The notes beneath the pieces were generated by a model. It was given only the letters and a program-made list of their open reading frames with translations. It did no database searches and had not been told where the DNA came from. The translations under genes and the position numbers were made by a program. From Flavobacteriales bacterium (GTDB lineage Bacteria > Bacteroidota > Bacteroidia > Flavobacteriales > Flavobacteriaceae): a stretch of DNA of 7,610 nucleotides. Each line of letters opens with the position of its first letter. The first letter of the stretch is position 1. Location of the stretch: the NCBI GenBank assembly GCA_011525065.1, contig WTIY01000222.1, positions 1 to 7,610 on the forward strand. The letters are read 5' to 3'. Positions 5,852 through 7,610 of this stretch are shown piece after piece.

Positions 5852-7610
5852 ATGAATCTTCGCGGCTCATATTTCGTTGTCGGTCTGATGCTTGGTGTGC
5901 TGAGCGCCTGTCAAGACGCACCGCAAAACCACAAGCAAAACTGGACGACGATTTTTGAGACCTCCCAAGGCAAGGAGACTGCTACTTACCCACAAGTGAT
6001 CGATTATTATCGAAAACTGAGCACTCATTTTGAGCAGATAAGCCTGCATCAGGGGGACACTACAGACAGTGGTGAACCCTTACATTTAGTGATTTATCAA
6101 CCCAAGGGAAGTCCGAGAATTGAAATGAATAAACGGCCAGAGATCCCGGTGGTCCTGGTCAATAATGGCATTCATCCCGGGGAGAGTGACGGCATCGACG
6201 CAAGCATGATGCTTCTGCGTGACTGGGCCTTAAACCCAGAAAACGGCCCAAAAGATTTCGCGGTGGCTGTGATTCCGGTTTACAATATCGGGGGCGCCCT
6301 GAATCGCAATTCGACCACGCGCACCAATCAAAATGGCCCAGTGTCTTATGGTTTTAGGGGCAACGCCAAAAACTACGATTTGAACCGTGATTTTATCAAG
6401 GCCGATACTAAAAATGCGCTGGCTTTCAGTCATTTATTTCACTGGCTTGACCCCATCGTTTTTGTCGACAACCACGTGAGCAATGGGGCTGATTATCAAT
6501 ATACGCTCACGCATTTAATGACCCAGCACAACAAACTCGATGGAGCGCTTGGTCAATTCATGCAATCGGTCTTTACGCCTGAGCTAGAACAAGTTTTGGC
6601 CCAAAATAATTGGCCCATAACGCCCTATGTCAATGTCTTTAATCGAAGCCCAGAGACCGGCTTTACGCAATTCATGGACCACCCGCGTTACTCCACAGGA
6701 TACACCACCCTTTTTCAAACCTTAGGCATGATGGTGGAAACCCACATGCTCAAGCCTTACCAAGATCGCGTCAATGGGACTTATGCCCTGATGCAAAACC
6801 TGGTGGATCTTTGCCAAAATCATCTGGAGCAAATCGTGAACAATAAAGCCCATGATCGGCATTTGTATCATTCGGGTGATCACTACCCCTTAAACTGGCA
6901 AGTGGATCGCACTGAAAGTCGTCCGATAGAATTTAAGGGTTATGCAGCTCAGTACTTACAAAGTGAAATAACTGGAAAACAAAGACTTAGCTATGACAGA
7001 ACGGCGCCTTACACCAAAACCATTCCATACTTTGACACTTACCTGGCTCAAGATTCTGTCCTTATACCTGAGCATTATGGCATCCCTCGTGCCTTTGACC
7101 GAGTCATCGAACGACTCAAGGCCAATGGCATTAGCCTGATTGAACTGCCAGAGGACCTTAAGGTCAATGCAGAGATATACCACATTAAGGACTATCAAAG
7201 TGCGCAAAACCCCTATGAAGGACATTATTTGCATTACAACACCCAAGTGACCAGCAGTAGCGAGACCGTGGTATTGAAGGCTGGCGATTTTTTAGTACCG
7301 ACCGACCAACCTGGGGTGCGTTACCTTCTGGAAACCTTGGAACCTCAGGCGGTAGATTCTTTTTTTAATTGGAATTTCTTTGACATCATCTTACAACAAA
7401 AAGAGGGTTTTTCGCCCTATGTCTGGGAAGATTTAGCCAAGCAAATCCTGGAGCGTGACCCCGTGCTGCAAGCAGCCTTTGAGCAACAAAAAGCACAAGA
7501 CCCAGATTTTGATCAAAATGCTTACGCCCAACTCGATTGGCTGCACAAGCATTCCGTGCACTATGAAAAGGCCCACTTGCGCTATCCAATTGTTCGTGTT
7601 CTAGATCAGA
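5852..7610 (+). CDS. M14-like zinc metallopeptidase lipoprotein (3' end outside window)
   Basis: The frame opens at ATG 5852 and runs without a stop to the window end (586 residues seen). A lipoprotein signal peptide is clear: Arg4, a hydrophobic core (7-17), then LSAC with the lipid-bearing Cys20, so the enzyme should sit in the periplasm or on an outer-membrane face. An M14 (carboxypeptidase A-like) catalytic domain covers about 45-330. H108 and E111 in NNGIHPGESDG and H208 in VDNHVSNGADYQ are the likely zinc ligands; N178-R179 in YDLNRDF matches the substrate-binding Asn-Arg pair; E296 in MMVETHMLKPY is the candidate catalytic glutamate. Residues about 340-586 show no motif I recognise. 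I recall relatives of about 580-600 residues, so few are probably missing. It begins 7 bases after the rho stop with no terminator between, so readthrough from rho is likely. The family is well supported; the substrate is unknown. Confidence 0.87.
   Translation, partial: MNLRGSYFVVGLMLGVLSACQDAPQNHKQNWTTIFETSQGKETATYPQVIDYYRKLSTHFEQISLHQGDTTDSGEPLHLVIYQPKGSPRIEMNKRPEIPVVLVNNGIHPGESDGIDASMMLLRDWALNPENGPKDFAVAVIPVYNIGGALNRNSTTRTNQNGPVSYGFRGNAKNYDLNRDFIKADTKNALAFSHLFHWLDPIVFVDNHVSNGADYQYTLTHLMTQHNKLDGALGQFMQSVFTPELEQVLAQNNWPITPYVNVFNRSPETGFTQFMDHPRYSTGYTTLFQTLGMMVETHMLKPYQDRVNGTYALMQNLVDLCQNHLEQIVNNKAHDRHLYHSGDHYPLNWQVDRTESRPIEFKGYAAQYLQSEITGKQRLSYDRTAPYTKTIPYFDTYLAQDSVLIPEHYGIPRAFDRVIERLKANGISLIELPEDLKVNAEIYHIKDYQSAQNPYEGHYLHYNTQVTSSSETVVLKAGDFLVPTDQPGVRYLLETLEPQAVDSFFNWNFFDIILQQKEGFSPYVWEDLAKQILERDPVLQAAFEQQKAQDPDFDQNAYAQLDWLHKHSVHYEKAHLRYPIVRVLDQ

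Noticed and set aside
7386..7589. 67-codon frame antisense to the peptidase gene
   Set aside because: It is opposite an open, family-consistent coding frame and has no recognisable features.

Overview
This window looks like a housekeeping chromosomal segment from a member of the Bacteroidota, probably near Flavobacteriales, although the sequence does not fix the family. Four points support this. There is a DUF4293 membrane protein, a family known essentially from Bacteroidota. The transcription terminator Rho has a long asparagine-, glutamine-, arginine- and lysine-rich insert. Clear Shine-Dalgarno sites are absent, and several start codons have TAnnTTTG-type promoter boxes upstream. The gene set (cdaA, an ABC exporter, truA, a YfcE-type phosphoesterase, DUF4293, rho) resembles, from general knowledge, neighbourhoods seen in this phylum. 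I see no tRNA, rRNA, CRISPR array, insertion sequence, phage gene, toxin-antitoxin pair or defence system.

Layout. Positions 1-404 (+) hold the 3' part of cdaA, which makes c-di-AMP; its membrane-anchor half lies before the window. It converges with, and overlaps by 11 bases, an ABC exporter at 394-2181 (-). That gene follows truA (2193-2936, -) after 11 bases, so truA and the exporter look like one leftward operon. Divergent from truA is a small calcineurin-like phosphoesterase (3018-3509, +). It converges on the DUF4293 gene (3570-3974, -) across a hairpin at 3513-3544 that can act as a terminator in both directions. DUF4293 is divergent from rho (4168-5844, +), with a 193-base intergenic region between them. 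Rho is followed after 7 bases by an M14-like metallopeptidase lipoprotein (5852 to the window end, +), which is still open at base 7610 but probably nearly complete. No stretch of 300 bases or more lacks a gene.

How the genes work together. They do not form one pathway. They cover nucleotide second-messenger synthesis (CdaA), export across the inner membrane (ABC), tRNA modification (TruA), phosphoester hydrolysis, transcription termination (Rho) and cell-envelope peptide hydrolysis (M14 lipoprotein). The points most worth following are the low-complexity insert of Rho, the C-rich and G-poor rho leader with its inverted repeat, the close rho-peptidase spacing, the repeated 9-mer between truA and the phosphoesterase, and an exporter terminator candidate encoded inside the last codons of cdaA. 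I found no convincing previously undescribed multi-gene system here.
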